A stretch of 64,000 nt of DNA from Oceanococcus sp964629015 (GCA_964629015.1 CAZVMN010000001.1:186001-250000); one strand, 5' to 3'; positions 39,803 to 48,523 are shown, counted from the stretch's first letter. The notes: a model not told the origin generated them from the letters alone. Numbers and translations are program-made.

Positions 39803-40540
39803 TCACACCTCGTGAATAAACCGCTCGCGCTCGAAGCGGAACTGGCGGTGGTAAAGGCCATCTTCGGCACGCCGCCCCGCTGCGACGACCATCACGATGA
39901 AAGCATCACGCGGCAGCGGCACGATCTTGCGCACGCGGGCATCGTCATAACCTTCCATCGGGCAGGTGTCGTAGCCATGCGCACGAAAGGCAAGCATCAG
40001 GTTTTCCGCCGCCAACGCCGCTGTCTTACACGCCCACAGCTGCATGTCTGTACTGCTGTTGGGCCAACGCGGCGCTGGTGAGCGAATGCCGGTTACGTCA
40101 CGAATGAGCTTTTTCAAACGCCCGAACGGGTCCAGCGGCAACGTGCCGTAGTGCACCCGGGTGCCCACGGTGTAGTACTTCTCGACAATCCGCGGCACGG
40201 TCTCTTCGGGCCAGTACTCGAGCATTTCCGCACTGTGTTGCTTCCAGGTCCGCGTCCGCCCGCACACCACGATCAACTCAGCCGCCGTTTTGGCCGCATT
40301 CTGGTTCAAACAGGCCGGGCCCAGGGCCTTTTTCTTATCGGGCGACACCACGCGATAGAAATCCCAGGGCTGCAGATTGGACGAATTGGGCGCCAGCAAA
40401 GCCATGTCCAGACAATCGTTGACGATCTCATCCGGAATCGCCTCGTCGGTGAAGCGACGCACGGAACGCCGTGTGGTCACAACCTTGCGAAACTCTTCGA
40501 CATCAATATCCGGCAGCGGCGGTGCGACGTAGCGGGTCAT
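39803..40540 (-). CDS. nitroreductase family FMN-dependent oxidoreductase
   Basis: The 245-residue protein has the nitroreductase opening RRSVRRFTDEAIPDE, with arginines for FMN phosphate, the segment LLAPNSSNLQPWDFYRV, and a C-terminal LPRDAFIVMVVAAGRR. The acceptor is unknown; relatives reduce nitro groups, quinones or enones. Its ATG overlaps the stop of the crotonase gene upstream (ATGA), so the two are probably co-translated, which hints at an acyl or enoyl substrate. It is convergent with glyS. Confidence 0.85.
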   Translation of the reverse strand: MTRYVAPPLPDIDVEEFRKVVTTRRSVRRFTDEAIPDEIVNDCLDMALLAPNSSNLQPWDFYRVVSPDKKKALGPACLNQNAAKTAAELIVVCGRTRTWKQHSAEMLEYWPEETVPRIVEKYYTVGTRVHYGTLPLDPFGRLKKLIRDVTGIRSPAPRWPNSSTDMQLWACKTAALAAENLMLAFRAHGYDTCPMEGYDDARVRKIVPLPRDAFIVMVVAAGRRAEDGLYHRQFRFERERFIHEV

Positions 40541-41292
40541 TTGGCCAGAAACCCCGCAAGGCGCTCGGCACTGTCATCTATCGGATACACACGACCGAAT
40601 TCGTAGGCGAGACCCACATCCAGCGAAGCGCCTTGGGTCCGCCGGTACAAATCCTTGTAGGCGGCGACAGCCTGCGCGCTGTTGCCCGCGATACGCTGCG
40701 CCAAAGCGGCCACATGATCGTCCAGCGCATCACGCGGAACCGCGTCGCAAGCCAGCCCAATGGCCATGGCCTCAGGCCCTTTGACCGTGCGGGCCGTAAA
40801 GGAAAGCTCGCGGGCGCGCTGCGCGCCGACACGCTGGGGCAACCGTTGGCTCATACCCCAGCTGGGACGTAAACCCCATTTGGCATGCGTGTCGCCAAAA
40901 CCGGCCTCTTCCGCACAAACCAGCAGATCGCAAGCCAACGCCAGCTCCAGCGCGCCGGTGTAGCAATGGCCATTGACCTTGGCGATCACCGGTTGCGGCG
41001 CATTTTCGATCGCATCAATCAAGCGCCGCGCGGGCGCATCGAGAATCTCTCCCACCGATCCGTTGATCAGTTCCACCTTGCCCAGCGCTTTGAGGTCCAC
41101 ACCGGCCGAGAAGGCCTTGCCGGCCCCTGTGAGGATGATAACTTTGACCTCTTGGTCAGCCGCCAGAGCGCGAACATGATCGCCCGCCAGCATCAGCATC
41201 TCTGGCGTCAGTGCGTTCATGGCATCCGGACGGTTGAAAGTGATGGTCGCAACAGCGTCGTTACGCTCAAGCAGGACGGTCGTCACTGGCAC
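40537..41292 (-). CDS. enoyl-CoA hydratase/isomerase (crotonase) family protein
   Basis: The 251-residue protein has the crotonase fold: oxyanion-hole segments FSAGVDLKALG and GHCYTGALELALACD, the latter carrying the glutamate equivalent to Glu144 of rat hydratase. At the second acidic position (Glu164 equivalent) the sequence reads FGDTHAKWGLRPS, with no glutamate, so hydration by the standard two-glutamate mechanism is doubtful and isomerase or other crotonase chemistry is possible. It is coupled to the nitroreductase gene and starts 42 nt after the ComEA-like gene in the same direction. Confidence 0.85.
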   Translation of the reverse strand: MPVTTVLLERNDAVATITFNRPDAMNALTPEMLMLAGDHVRALAADQEVKVIILTGAGKAFSAGVDLKALGKVELINGSVGEILDAPARRLIDAIENAPQPVIAKVNGHCYTGALELALACDLLVCAEEAGFGDTHAKWGLRPSWGMSQRLPQRVGAQRARELSFTARTVKGPEAMAIGLACDAVPRDALDDHVAALAQRIAGNSAQAVAAYKDLYRRTQGASLDVGLAYEFGRVYPIDDSAERLAGFLAK

Positions 41293-41334
41293 ATTCCTAA
41301 GCAGGTGGGCCGTCGATTGTAACCGTGTGGTGAC

Positions 41335-41592
41335 TTAATCCTGAACCTGGATTCTGTGGCGGTTCTTTTCGAACGTTTTTACGCCGATGTACGGCACGTT
41401 CTGGATCTCATCCGGAGATCGAAACGGACCATGCGCCTCGCGATAGCGCACGATACGATCGGCCAGCACGCTGCCAATACCACTCAACTCCTCATCCAAA
41501 CGCTCGCGACTGGCCGTATTGATGTTGACCGGCCCAGCCCACACCACACACTGAACCAGCAAACTCAGAGCGACGAACAACGTACGCCACAT
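41335..41592 (-). CDS. ComEA-like helix-hairpin-helix DNA-binding protein
   Basis: The 85-residue protein has a signal peptide or anchor (MWRTLFVALSLLVQCVVWAG) and one (HhH)2 domain with VNINTASRERLDEELSGIGS (20 residues of it), then VLADRIVRYREAHGPFRSPDEIQNVPYIG. This is the small ComEA type, which binds incoming DNA in the periplasm of naturally transformable bacteria. No other competence genes are adjacent. The standard motif ends LxxLPGIG; here it reads LSGIG, a small change. Confidence 0.88.
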   Translation of the reverse strand: MWRTLFVALSLLVQCVVWAGPVNINTASRERLDEELSGIGSVLADRIVRYREAHGPFRSPDEIQNVPYIGVKTFEKNRHRIQVQD

Positions 41593-41619
41593 GGCGATAA
41601 CCTCAGATAGAAACCTCTG

Positions 41620-41648
41620 TTGAAACGTTACGTATGCGCGGCAAAAAT
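41620..41648 (+). promoter_or_regulatory. predicted promoter of the acyl-CoA dehydrogenase pair
   Basis: TTGAAA (41620-41625) and AAAAAT (41643-41648) are 17 nt apart, about 105 nt upstream of the first dehydrogenase ATG. The spacer contains CGTATG (41631-41636), the same half-site as in the etf promoter spacer. Confidence 0.4.
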
Positions 41649-41753
41649 CCGGACATTGAACCGGTGGATGACGGTTTGTCGATTCTGTGATTCAATGCGG
41701 AAAGTGATCTTTCCTGTTTTTGCAATTCGCCGGAACACCTGGAGAACGCGTTC

Positions 41754-43073
41754 ATGGCAAAGCGGCAACGAGATGTACAAGGCTTTGGTCTGGCGGCACT
41801 GAATCGCCTGGCCGGCTCAAAAACCCTGGACAAGCTGGGGCTCAAGAAACCGACCGAAAAAGCGCTGTATCAAGCCAGTCGGACGGGCTTCAAAGTGGCC
41901 GGCTCCGCAGGGAAACAGTTCAAGGCGGTCAAAGACCTGCTGAGCCCGGCGCGCATGGACAAGCACAAGCCCACCGACCTGTTCGATCTGACGCCCACCG
42001 AAGAACAGACCATGATGGTCGAGTCGGTGCGTCGCTTCGCTGAGGAGGCCCTGCGCCCAGCGGCCGAGGATGCGGAGACCCACAGCGAAATTTCCGAAGA
42101 TGTGTGGAAAGGCGCTTTCGAACTGGGCTTGAGCCTGATGGCCGTACCCGAAGCCCTGGGCGGCGCCGGCAGCGAACGCTCTCCGATCAGCTCCGCCTTG
42201 GTCGCCGAAGCCCTGGCCTGGGGCGATATGGGTCAGGCGCTGGCCCTGATGGCCCCGGTTGGTGTTGCCAATGCCTTGGCGGCCTGGGGTAACAGCGATC
42301 AGCAGATGCGTTATCTGGCCACTTTCGCCGAGGATGATCCGCCCGATGCCGCGTTGGCCTTTCTCGAACCAACCGCGTTGTCCAATCCGCGCCATCCAAG
42401 TTGCCGCGGCAGCCTGGACGGCGAGGTCGGACGCTGGCGCATCAATGGTGAAAAGGCCCTGGTGCCGCTCGGTCCATTCGCCGACCTGCTCATCGTCAGT
42501 GTGGATCTTGAAGGACTCGGTCCACGTCTGGTGTTGATCGAGGGCGACTGCAACGGCCTGAGTGCCAAAGCGGAACCGGGCATGGGCCTGCGCGCTGCCA
42601 GCTTGGGCCGCCTGATGTTCAAAGATGTGAAAGTGACCGAAGCCGACGTACTGGGCGACGAACAGGCGTTTGAACAGGCCATCGCTCTGGCCCGCCTGGG
42701 TTGGTGTGCGCTGGCGGTCGGTACCTGCCAGGCCGTGGTCGATTACGTGATTCCTTACGTCAACGAACGCAAAGCCTTTGGCGAGCCAGTCAGCCACCGT
42801 CAGGGCGTGGCCTTCACCGTGGCCAATATGGGTCTAGAACTGGATGCCATGCGCCTGATGATGTGGCGCGCCACGGCGCGAGCCGAACAGGGCCAGAGTT
42901 TCCAGCGGGACGCCGCGCTGGCGCACCGTTTCTGCGCCGACAAAGCCATGCAGATCGGCAGTGACGGCGTGCAGATGCTCGGCGGTCACGGCTACGTCAA
43001 GGAACATCCGGTGGAGCGCTGGTACCGCGACCTGCGAGCCATCGCCAATCTGGAAGGGGGGCTGTTGCTGTGA
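41754..43073 (+). CDS. acyl-CoA dehydrogenase family protein with N-terminal extension
   Basis: The 439-residue protein has a basic N-terminal extension (about 1-75, with repeated Lys/Arg and no family similarity I can see) and then the ACAD fold. It retains EKALVPLGPFADLL at the FAD/substrate region and the QMLGGHGYVKEHPVERWYRD helix. It ends at LEGGLLL directly after the region of the catalytic glutamate (normally EGTxxI), so the C-terminal helix that completes the standard fold is missing. The next dehydrogenase overlaps it by 4 nt, so a two-subunit enzyme is a good possibility. Substrate unknown. Confidence 0.83.
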   Translation: MAKRQRDVQGFGLAALNRLAGSKTLDKLGLKKPTEKALYQASRTGFKVAGSAGKQFKAVKDLLSPARMDKHKPTDLFDLTPTEEQTMMVESVRRFAEEALRPAAEDAETHSEISEDVWKGAFELGLSLMAVPEALGGAGSERSPISSALVAEALAWGDMGQALALMAPVGVANALAAWGNSDQQMRYLATFAEDDPPDAALAFLEPTALSNPRHPSCRGSLDGEVGRWRINGEKALVPLGPFADLLIVSVDLEGLGPRLVLIEGDCNGLSAKAEPGMGLRAASLGRLMFKDVKVTEADVLGDEQAFEQAIALARLGWCALAVGTCQAVVDYVIPYVNERKAFGEPVSHRQGVAFTVANMGLELDAMRLMMWRATARAEQGQSFQRDAALAHRFCADKAMQIGSDGVQMLGGHGYVKEHPVERWYRDLRAIANLEGGLLL

Positions 43074-44278
43074 TCCGACTCGAAGAACCACGCAAATTCC
43101 GCATGCTGGTGCATCAAGCCAACCAGGTTGCAACCGAGATTTTCCGACCCAACTCGCGCAAGTACGACCGCGCCGAGCACGCCTACCCCAAGGAACTCGA
43201 CATGCTGTCCGCACTGATGGACGGCATGAATGACGGTGGCGACCGCGGCGCCGGCACCGCTGGGCTGGCCCGCGCGGCGGCCGACAACGACGCCATCGTC
43301 AACGGCGCCAATATGAGCACCGTGCTGGGGCTGATCGAACTGTGCTGGGGCGATGTCGGCCTGGCTCTGTCATTGCCTCGCCAGGGTCTGGGCAATGCGG
43401 CCATCGCGGCCGTGGCCAATGACGAACAGAAAAAAGCCCTGCGCGGTTGCTGGGCTGGTATGGCCATCACCGAACCCGGCTGTGGCTCGGATTCTGCCGC
43501 CATCCGCACCACCGCCGTACGCGATGGCGAGGACTTCGTGATCAACGGTGAGAAGATCTACGTCACCGCGGGCCAACGCTGCGACCATGTGGTGGTGTGG
43601 GCGTCGCTCGATCCCAAGAAAGGGCGCGCCGCGATCAAATCCTTCGTGGTGTCCAAGGACAACCCGGGCATGAAGGTCCTGCGCCTGGAGCACAAACTGG
43701 GCATACGCTCGTCGGATACCGCGACCATCGTGTTCGAAAACTGCCGGGTGCCACGCAGCGCCTTGCTGGGCACGGAGGAGATCGACACCAAGCAAGGTTT
43801 TGGCGGGGTCATGCAGACCTTCGACAACACCCGGCCTGTGGTCGCGGCCATGGCCATTGGCGTGGCCCGCGCCGCACTCGAACGGACCCGCGAATTGCTG
43901 ACGCAGGCCGGGCTTTCGCCCGACGACTACGCGGCTGACCGCTGGCGCATGCCCGCGGCGGTGGCCACCTTTCATGAACTGGAAGCCGAATGGGAAGCCG
44001 CCCGCTTGCTGACACTGCGCGCCGCGTGGATGGCGGACAACGGCCAACCCAATTCGCTACAGGCCTCGATGAGCAAAGCCAAGGCCGGGCGCATGGCCAC
44101 CCAGGTCACCCTCAAATGTGCGGAACTGGGCGGCGCCTTGGGTTATTCGGAAGACGAGTTGCTGGAAAAATGGGCGCGCGATTCGAAAATTCTGGACATC
44201 TTCGAAGGCACGCAGCAAATCCAACTGCTGATTGTGGCCAGGCGTTTGCTGGGCAAGTCATCGGCTGAGTTGAAATGA
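43070..44278 (+). CDS. acyl-CoA dehydrogenase family protein
   Basis: The 402-residue protein has the full ACAD C-terminal half: AITEPGCGSDSAAIRTTA, NGEKIYVTAGQRCDHVVVWA, the FAD-binding QGFGGVMQTFDNTRP and the catalytic glutamate in DIFEGTQQIQLL. It begins with GTG at 43070, overlapping the previous stop; the N-terminus is somewhat divergent. It accepts electrons from an acyl-CoA thioester and passes them to ETF, encoded at 59-60 kb. With its partner it may form an alpha2beta2 enzyme like some steroid side-chain dehydrogenases, an inference from gene pairing only. Confidence 0.88.
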   Translation: MIRLEEPRKFRMLVHQANQVATEIFRPNSRKYDRAEHAYPKELDMLSALMDGMNDGGDRGAGTAGLARAAADNDAIVNGANMSTVLGLIELCWGDVGLALSLPRQGLGNAAIAAVANDEQKKALRGCWAGMAITEPGCGSDSAAIRTTAVRDGEDFVINGEKIYVTAGQRCDHVVVWASLDPKKGRAAIKSFVVSKDNPGMKVLRLEHKLGIRSSDTATIVFENCRVPRSALLGTEEIDTKQGFGGVMQTFDNTRPVVAAMAIGVARAALERTRELLTQAGLSPDDYAADRWRMPAAVATFHELEAEWEAARLLTLRAAWMADNGQPNSLQASMSKAKAGRMATQVTLKCAELGGALGYSEDELLEKWARDSKILDIFEGTQQIQLLIVARRLLGKSSAELK

Positions 44279-44280
44279 TT

Positions 44281-44315
44281 GATGCTGCGGTCCGTGTTTG
44301 ACGCACCGCAGCATC
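44281..44315 (+). repeat. 11-bp stem-loop after the acyl-CoA dehydrogenase pair
   Basis: GATGCTGCGGT (44281-44291) pairs perfectly with ACCGCAGCATC (44305-44315) around a 13-nt loop, 2 nt after the stop. It is followed by ACTTTTAAAA, a weak U-run, so it may be a partial terminator or an mRNA-stabilising end before the FabG4-like gene. Confidence 0.6.
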
Positions 44316-44454
44316 ACTTTTAAAATCCGACATGTCTTGTTGTCTGATTGGCAGCGCGGGATACTCGCCTGCCAGTCTGCATCGCAGTGATGACACGTTT
44401 TCCACTGCGATCTGAACCTATCCCAATCCGCCCACATCCCTACGGGGGAGCATC

Positions 44455-45816
44455 ATGAGCGACTTTCTTCTGCGTCTGGCCGAACAGCCGGCGACCCGTT
44501 CCCTGATCAAATCCATTGGTTTGCCGACGCCGCAAAAGCTGGCGCGCGCCAATGGCCCTTACGCCGACGAGCCGCTAGCCGGTCGTCGTGTACTGTTTGG
44601 TGCCAGCCAGGGTGCCTTTGCCGCCAACGCGGTGGAGAACGCACTCAAGGACGCCGGTGCCGATCTGGACAAATCTGCACCCGCTACCCTGGGCGATGAG
44701 CACAAATTCAACGCCTTGGTGTTTGATGCAACCGGTTTCGCGGCAGCGTCCGACCTGCGTCAGCTGTATGACTTCTTCCACCCGGTGATCCGCAAGATCA
44801 AAGCCAATGCGCGCATCGTCGTGCTGGCCCAAAACCCGGCCACCGCACCCGACGTGCACAGCAGCACTGCGGCACGCGCTGTTGAAGGCTTTGTCCGCTC
44901 CATGGGCAAAGAGATCGGCAAAAAGGGCGCCACCGCCAACCTGATCAACGTGCAGAAAGGCGCGGAAAAACACATTGTTGGCCCGTTGCGCTTCTTCCTG
45001 TCGGACCATTCGACTTATGTCGATGCCCAGGCCGTCACCGTGAACAAGCCGAAGAAAGCACCGACAAAAATTCCCTACAGCCAAGCCTTGGCCGGCAAAA
45101 CCGCGCTGGTCACCGGCGGTGCGCGCGGCATTGGCGCAGCAACCGCCGCACGCCTGGCAGCTGAAGGCGCGACTGTCGTGGTGCTGGATATCCCGGCCGA
45201 CGCTGAAACGCTGCAAGCCACCGCGGATCGCATCGGCGGCGAAGCCCTGGCGCTGGACATCACCGGCGCGGAAACTCCGCAGGCCATCGTGGATTATTTC
45301 AGCAACAAGGGCGGTCTCGACATCGTCATCCACAATGCTGGTGTGACCCGCGACAAAACGCTGGCCAACATGAAAGAGAAGTTCTGGGACATGGTCCAGG
45401 CGATCAACCTGGAATCCATCCTGCGTGTTGATGACGCGCTGCTTGAAGCCGGCACCCTCAACGACAACGCCCGCGTAGTTTGCTTGTCCTCGATCGGCGG
45501 CATCGCCGGCAACATGGGCCAGACCAACTATGGGGCCACCAAAGCCGGCTTGATTGGTTATGTCGCGGCGCGCTCGGAAGAGCTGGCGGCCAAAGGCATC
45601 AACTTCAATGCCGCCGCGCCAGGCTTCATCGAAACCCGCATGACAGCCGAAATGCCGATGATGATCCGCGAAGCCGGTCGTCGCATGAACTCCATGTCGC
45701 AGGGCGGTCAGCCGGAAGATGTGGCCGAGCTGATCTGCTTCCTGTCGTCACCCGGTGCTGCCGGTATCTCAGGCAATGTGGTGCGCGTCTGTGGCCAAAG
45801 CCTGATCGGGGCCTAA
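44455..45816 (+). CDS. 3-oxoacyl-ACP/CoA reductase, FabG4 (high-molecular-weight) type
   Basis: The 453-residue protein has an N-terminal flavodoxin-like region (about 1-200) that lacks a cofactor motif, and a C-terminal classical SDR domain with VTGGARGIG (near residue 222), HNAG, catalytic Ser in CLSSIGG and YGATK. This two-part layout is FabG4-like, as in Mycobacterium FabG4 and related proteins in Pseudomonas. Such enzymes reduce 3-oxoacyl-CoA/ACP with NADH. It stands after the acyl-CoA dehydrogenase pair in the same direction, so a role in acyl-CoA turnover is likely. Confidence 0.9.
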   Translation: MSDFLLRLAEQPATRSLIKSIGLPTPQKLARANGPYADEPLAGRRVLFGASQGAFAANAVENALKDAGADLDKSAPATLGDEHKFNALVFDATGFAAASDLRQLYDFFHPVIRKIKANARIVVLAQNPATAPDVHSSTAARAVEGFVRSMGKEIGKKGATANLINVQKGAEKHIVGPLRFFLSDHSTYVDAQAVTVNKPKKAPTKIPYSQALAGKTALVTGGARGIGAATAARLAAEGATVVVLDIPADAETLQATADRIGGEALALDITGAETPQAIVDYFSNKGGLDIVIHNAGVTRDKTLANMKEKFWDMVQAINLESILRVDDALLEAGTLNDNARVVCLSSIGGIAGNMGQTNYGATKAGLIGYVAARSEELAAKGINFNAAAPGFIETRMTAEMPMMIREAGRRMNSMSQGGQPEDVAELICFLSSPGAAGISGNVVRVCGQSLIGA

Positions 45817-45846
45817 GCCGGTCTGAGGCCAACCTCGGTCATTATC

Positions 45847-45875
45847 AAAACGGCGGGCCTGGTGCCCGCCGTTTT
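45847..45875. terminator. bidirectional terminator between the FabG4-like gene and the sodium channel gene
   Basis: AAAACGGCGGGC and GCCCGCCGTTTT form a 12-bp stem with a 5-nt loop. The A/T ends give a U-run in either direction, suiting the two convergent genes. Confidence 0.88.
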
Positions 45876-45883
45876 TGTTTGCG

Positions 45884-46717
45884 CTAACTTTGCTCGCGCT
45901 GCCGCTGCGTTTCCAGCGTGTGTTGCAAATGGCCAAGCGCTGTCTGAATCTGCTCAAGCTGGGTCTGCAGCTCGGCAATTTGCTGTTCTGCGTTGTCCGG
46001 TTCATCCTGATCGGCAAAACGCGCACGCACCTCATGAATGCGCTGCATCGCATCCACAATCACGGCGATGAACAGGTTCAGCACGGTAAAGCTCGAGACC
46101 AGAATGAACGGCACGAAGAACGCCCAAGCCCAGCTGTGCACCTCAATCACCGGACGGGCAATGCCCATGGACCAGCTTTCCAGGGTCATCACCTGGAACA
46201 GGGTGTATAGCGATGCGCCCAGAGAACCAAACCATTCCGGGAACGTGCTACCAAACAGGCTGGTCGCGATGATCGCGAACACGTAGAACACCAGGACCAA
46301 CAAGCCGAAAATCGACACGATGCCGGGGACCGCGTGTAGTAGCGACTCGACGATGTTGCGCAGGGTCGGCACCATGCGAACCAGGCGCAACAAACGCAGC
46401 ACGCGCAGTACCGAAAACGGCCCTGACGACGGGACCAAAGCCACGGCCACAACGGAAAAGTCGAACACGTTCCAGGGATCACGCCAGAAGCGCCAGCCGT
46501 GCGCATAGAGCTTGGCGCCGACTTCCAGGGCAAAGACCGCCAGGATGGCGATATCCAGTGTTCGCACCCAAACTCCAGCCACATCCATGACGGCGCTGGA
46601 TGTTTCCAGCCCCAAAGTAACCGCATTGATCAGAATCAGGGCAACAATGGTGGCCTGAACGCGGCCATCGTCCAGAAGCGTGCGCAGGCGCGCGCGAGAA
46701 AAGACGGTTTCAGGCAC
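45884..46717 (-). CDS. voltage-gated sodium channel, NavAb/NaChBac (BacNav) type
   Basis: The protein (277 residues from GTG 46717) has six helices: S1 TIVALILINAVTLGLETS, an S4 sensor with repeated Arg in SVLRVLRLLRLVRMVP, the selectivity filter TLESWSM in FQVMTLESWSMGIARPV, and pore-lining S6 ending in VLNLFIAVIVDAMQRI, followed by a C-terminal coiled coil (EQQIAELQTQLEQIQTAL). The filter is the NavAb type, so it should conduct Na+. I prefer GTG 46717 because upstream sequence up to an ATG at 46807 runs through a hairpin that looks like the ahpF 3' end; the longer form remains possible. Confidence 0.9.
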   Translation of the reverse strand: MPETVFSRARLRTLLDDGRVQATIVALILINAVTLGLETSSAVMDVAGVWVRTLDIAILAVFALEVGAKLYAHGWRFWRDPWNVFDFSVVAVALVPSSGPFSVLRVLRLLRLVRMVPTLRNIVESLLHAVPGIVSIFGLLVLVFYVFAIIATSLFGSTFPEWFGSLGASLYTLFQVMTLESWSMGIARPVIEVHSWAWAFFVPFILVSSFTVLNLFIAVIVDAMQRIHEVRARFADQDEPDNAEQQIAELQTQLEQIQTALGHLQHTLETQRQREQS

Positions 46718-46772
46718 AAAACACCCACGGTGACGGGTCGGAATACCCTGATGTAGGGCCACCGCACAACAA

Positions 46773-46797
46773 TTCAAGCCCCACACGGGGGCTTGAA
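46773..46797 (-). terminator. hairpin after ahpF
   Basis: TTCAAGCCCC and GGGGCTTGAA pair perfectly around a 5-nt loop, about 43 nt after the ahpF stop. The following minus-strand bases AATTGTTG give only a poor U-run. It marks the probable end of the ahpF transcript. Confidence 0.55.
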
Positions 46798-46839
46798 CTG
46801 CAGCCATGGGCAGAGGCTAGGGCGCGAAGCGCGCCCGAA

Positions 46840-48426
46840 CTACGCCGCGGCGCGTGCCTCCGCGCTATCCGGCACGCTGCTGCGGATCAAATGATCGAAG
46901 GCACTCAACGAGGCTTTTGCGCCGTCCCCCATGGCAATCACGATTTGTTTGTAGGGCACGGTGGTCACGTCACCCGCAGCAAACACACCGGGTACCGAGG
47001 TTTGCCCGCGAGCATCCACCACGACTTCACCGCGATCACTCAACTCCAACGAGCCTTTCAGCCAATCCGAGTTGGGCAGCAAACCGATCTGCACAAAGAT
47101 GCCATCCAAGGTGACATCGTGGGATTCGCCACTGCTGCGATCCTGATAGCGCAGGCCAGTCACCTTACGTCCATCGCCGAGCACTTCGGTGGTCATGGCC
47201 GAGGTCAGAATGGTCACATTGGGCAAGCTGCGCAGCTTGTTCTGCAGCACCGCGTCAGCGCGCAACTTGTCGTCGAACTCCAGCAAAGTGACATGACTGA
47301 CGATACCCGCCAGATCAATCGCCGCTTCGACACCCGAGTTGCCACCGCCGATCACCGCAACCGGCTTGCCCTTGAACAGCGGGCCATCACAGTGCGGGCA
47401 GTAAGCCACGCCCTTGTTGCGATACTCGTCCTCGCCGGGCACATTCATCTGGCGCCAGCGCGCGCCGGTGGCAATGATCACGCTACGTGCTGACAATCGC
47501 GCGCCACTGGCCAATTCCACGGTGTGCGAACCCGCTTCACCAGGAATCAACTTGCTCGCCTGTTGCAGCGGCATGATGTCCACGTCGTAGTCACGCACGT
47601 GCTGCTCCAACTGCGCAACCAGCTTCGGCCCTTCGGTGTGCGGGACCGAAATGAAGTTTTCAATACCCATGGTATCGAGGACCTGCCCGCCGAATCGCTC
47701 CGCCGCGATGCCAGTGCGAATGCCCTTGCGCGCGGCGTAAATCGATGCCGCCGCGCCAGCTGGACCGCCACCCACCACGAGCACGTCAAACGGCTCTTTC
47801 TGGTTGATTTTGTCGGCTTCGCGCGCGGCGGCACCGCTATCCAGCTTGGCCAGGAACTCGTCCACACCCATGCGCCCGGAGGCGAACGATTCCCCATTCA
47901 GGAACACCGCCGGCACGGACATGATCTCGCGGCCATCGACTTCGTCCTGGAACAAAGCGCCGTCAATGGCGGTGTGCCGGATACGCGGATTGATCACGGC
48001 CATCAGGTTCAGGGCCTGAACCACATCCGGGCAGTTCTGGCAGGACAACGAGAAGTAGGTTTCAAATTCGAAGTCGCCGTCCAGGGCAGCAATTTGCTCG
48101 CGCTGCTCATCCGTGATCTTGATCGGATGGCCACCGACCTGCAGCAGCGCCAAGACCAGCGAGGTGAACTCATGACCCAGCGGAATCCCGGCGAATCGCA
48201 GATGGATATCGTGACCCGGCGAGGCCAGCGCGAAGGAGGGCGCTCTTAGCGCTGCGTCCATCGCTTCGATAACTTCGATCTTCTGCGAAAGCGCTTCGAT
48301 CTGACGCAAAAGTTTCATCATCTCGGCGGATTTCTCACCACCGTCCGTGTTGGCAAGAAGTTGCACCGGACGCGTGAGCTTTTCCAGATAGGCTTGCAGT
48401 TGGGTTTCCAGATTTTTGTCCAACAC
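46840..48426 (-). CDS. ahpF: alkyl hydroperoxide reductase subunit F
   Basis: The 528-residue flavoprotein has an N-terminal double thioredoxin-fold domain with redox pair CQNC, an FAD domain (VVGGGPAGAAASIYAARKG), and the thioredoxin-reductase-like redox centre CPHCDG followed by an NADH motif (VIGGGNSGVEAA). It passes electrons from NADH to AhpC. The start is GTG at 48426 with GGAG 8 nt upstream. It follows ahpC after a strong terminator, so its expression depends on read-through or a separate promoter. Confidence 0.97.
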   Translation of the reverse strand: MLDKNLETQLQAYLEKLTRPVQLLANTDGGEKSAEMMKLLRQIEALSQKIEVIEAMDAALRAPSFALASPGHDIHLRFAGIPLGHEFTSLVLALLQVGGHPIKITDEQREQIAALDGDFEFETYFSLSCQNCPDVVQALNLMAVINPRIRHTAIDGALFQDEVDGREIMSVPAVFLNGESFASGRMGVDEFLAKLDSGAAAREADKINQKEPFDVLVVGGGPAGAAASIYAARKGIRTGIAAERFGGQVLDTMGIENFISVPHTEGPKLVAQLEQHVRDYDVDIMPLQQASKLIPGEAGSHTVELASGARLSARSVIIATGARWRQMNVPGEDEYRNKGVAYCPHCDGPLFKGKPVAVIGGGNSGVEAAIDLAGIVSHVTLLEFDDKLRADAVLQNKLRSLPNVTILTSAMTTEVLGDGRKVTGLRYQDRSSGESHDVTLDGIFVQIGLLPNSDWLKGSLELSDRGEVVVDARGQTSVPGVFAAGDVTTVPYKQIVIAMGDGAKASLSAFDHLIRSSVPDSAEARAAA

Positions 48427-48441
48427 GGAAATTCTCCATTC

Positions 48442-48473
48442 AAAAAAAAGCCGGGGCCGGTTGCGGCCCCGGC
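48442..48473 (-). terminator. strong intrinsic terminator between ahpC and ahpF
   Basis: GCCGGGGCCG and CGGCCCCGGC form a 10-bp GC stem with a 4-nt loop, followed on the minus strand by eight T residues. It sits 50 nt after ahpC and only 15 nt before the ahpF start, covering part of the space needed for an ahpF leader. Confidence 0.92.
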
Positions 48474-48523
48474 GGGGGTTGCCGCCGTGTGCAGGGGGAG
48501 GGGTACGGCGACTGCGGGGATCG

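Noticed and set aside
44281..44315. Stem-loop as a full terminator of the acyl-CoA dehydrogenase genes
   Set aside because: The stem is perfect, but the following U-run is short and broken, so only a repeat was listed.
46718..46807. Extra 30 N-terminal residues of the sodium channel
   Set aside because: They cover a hairpin that fits the ahpF 3' end, do not resemble channel N-termini, and lack a ribosome site at the ATG.
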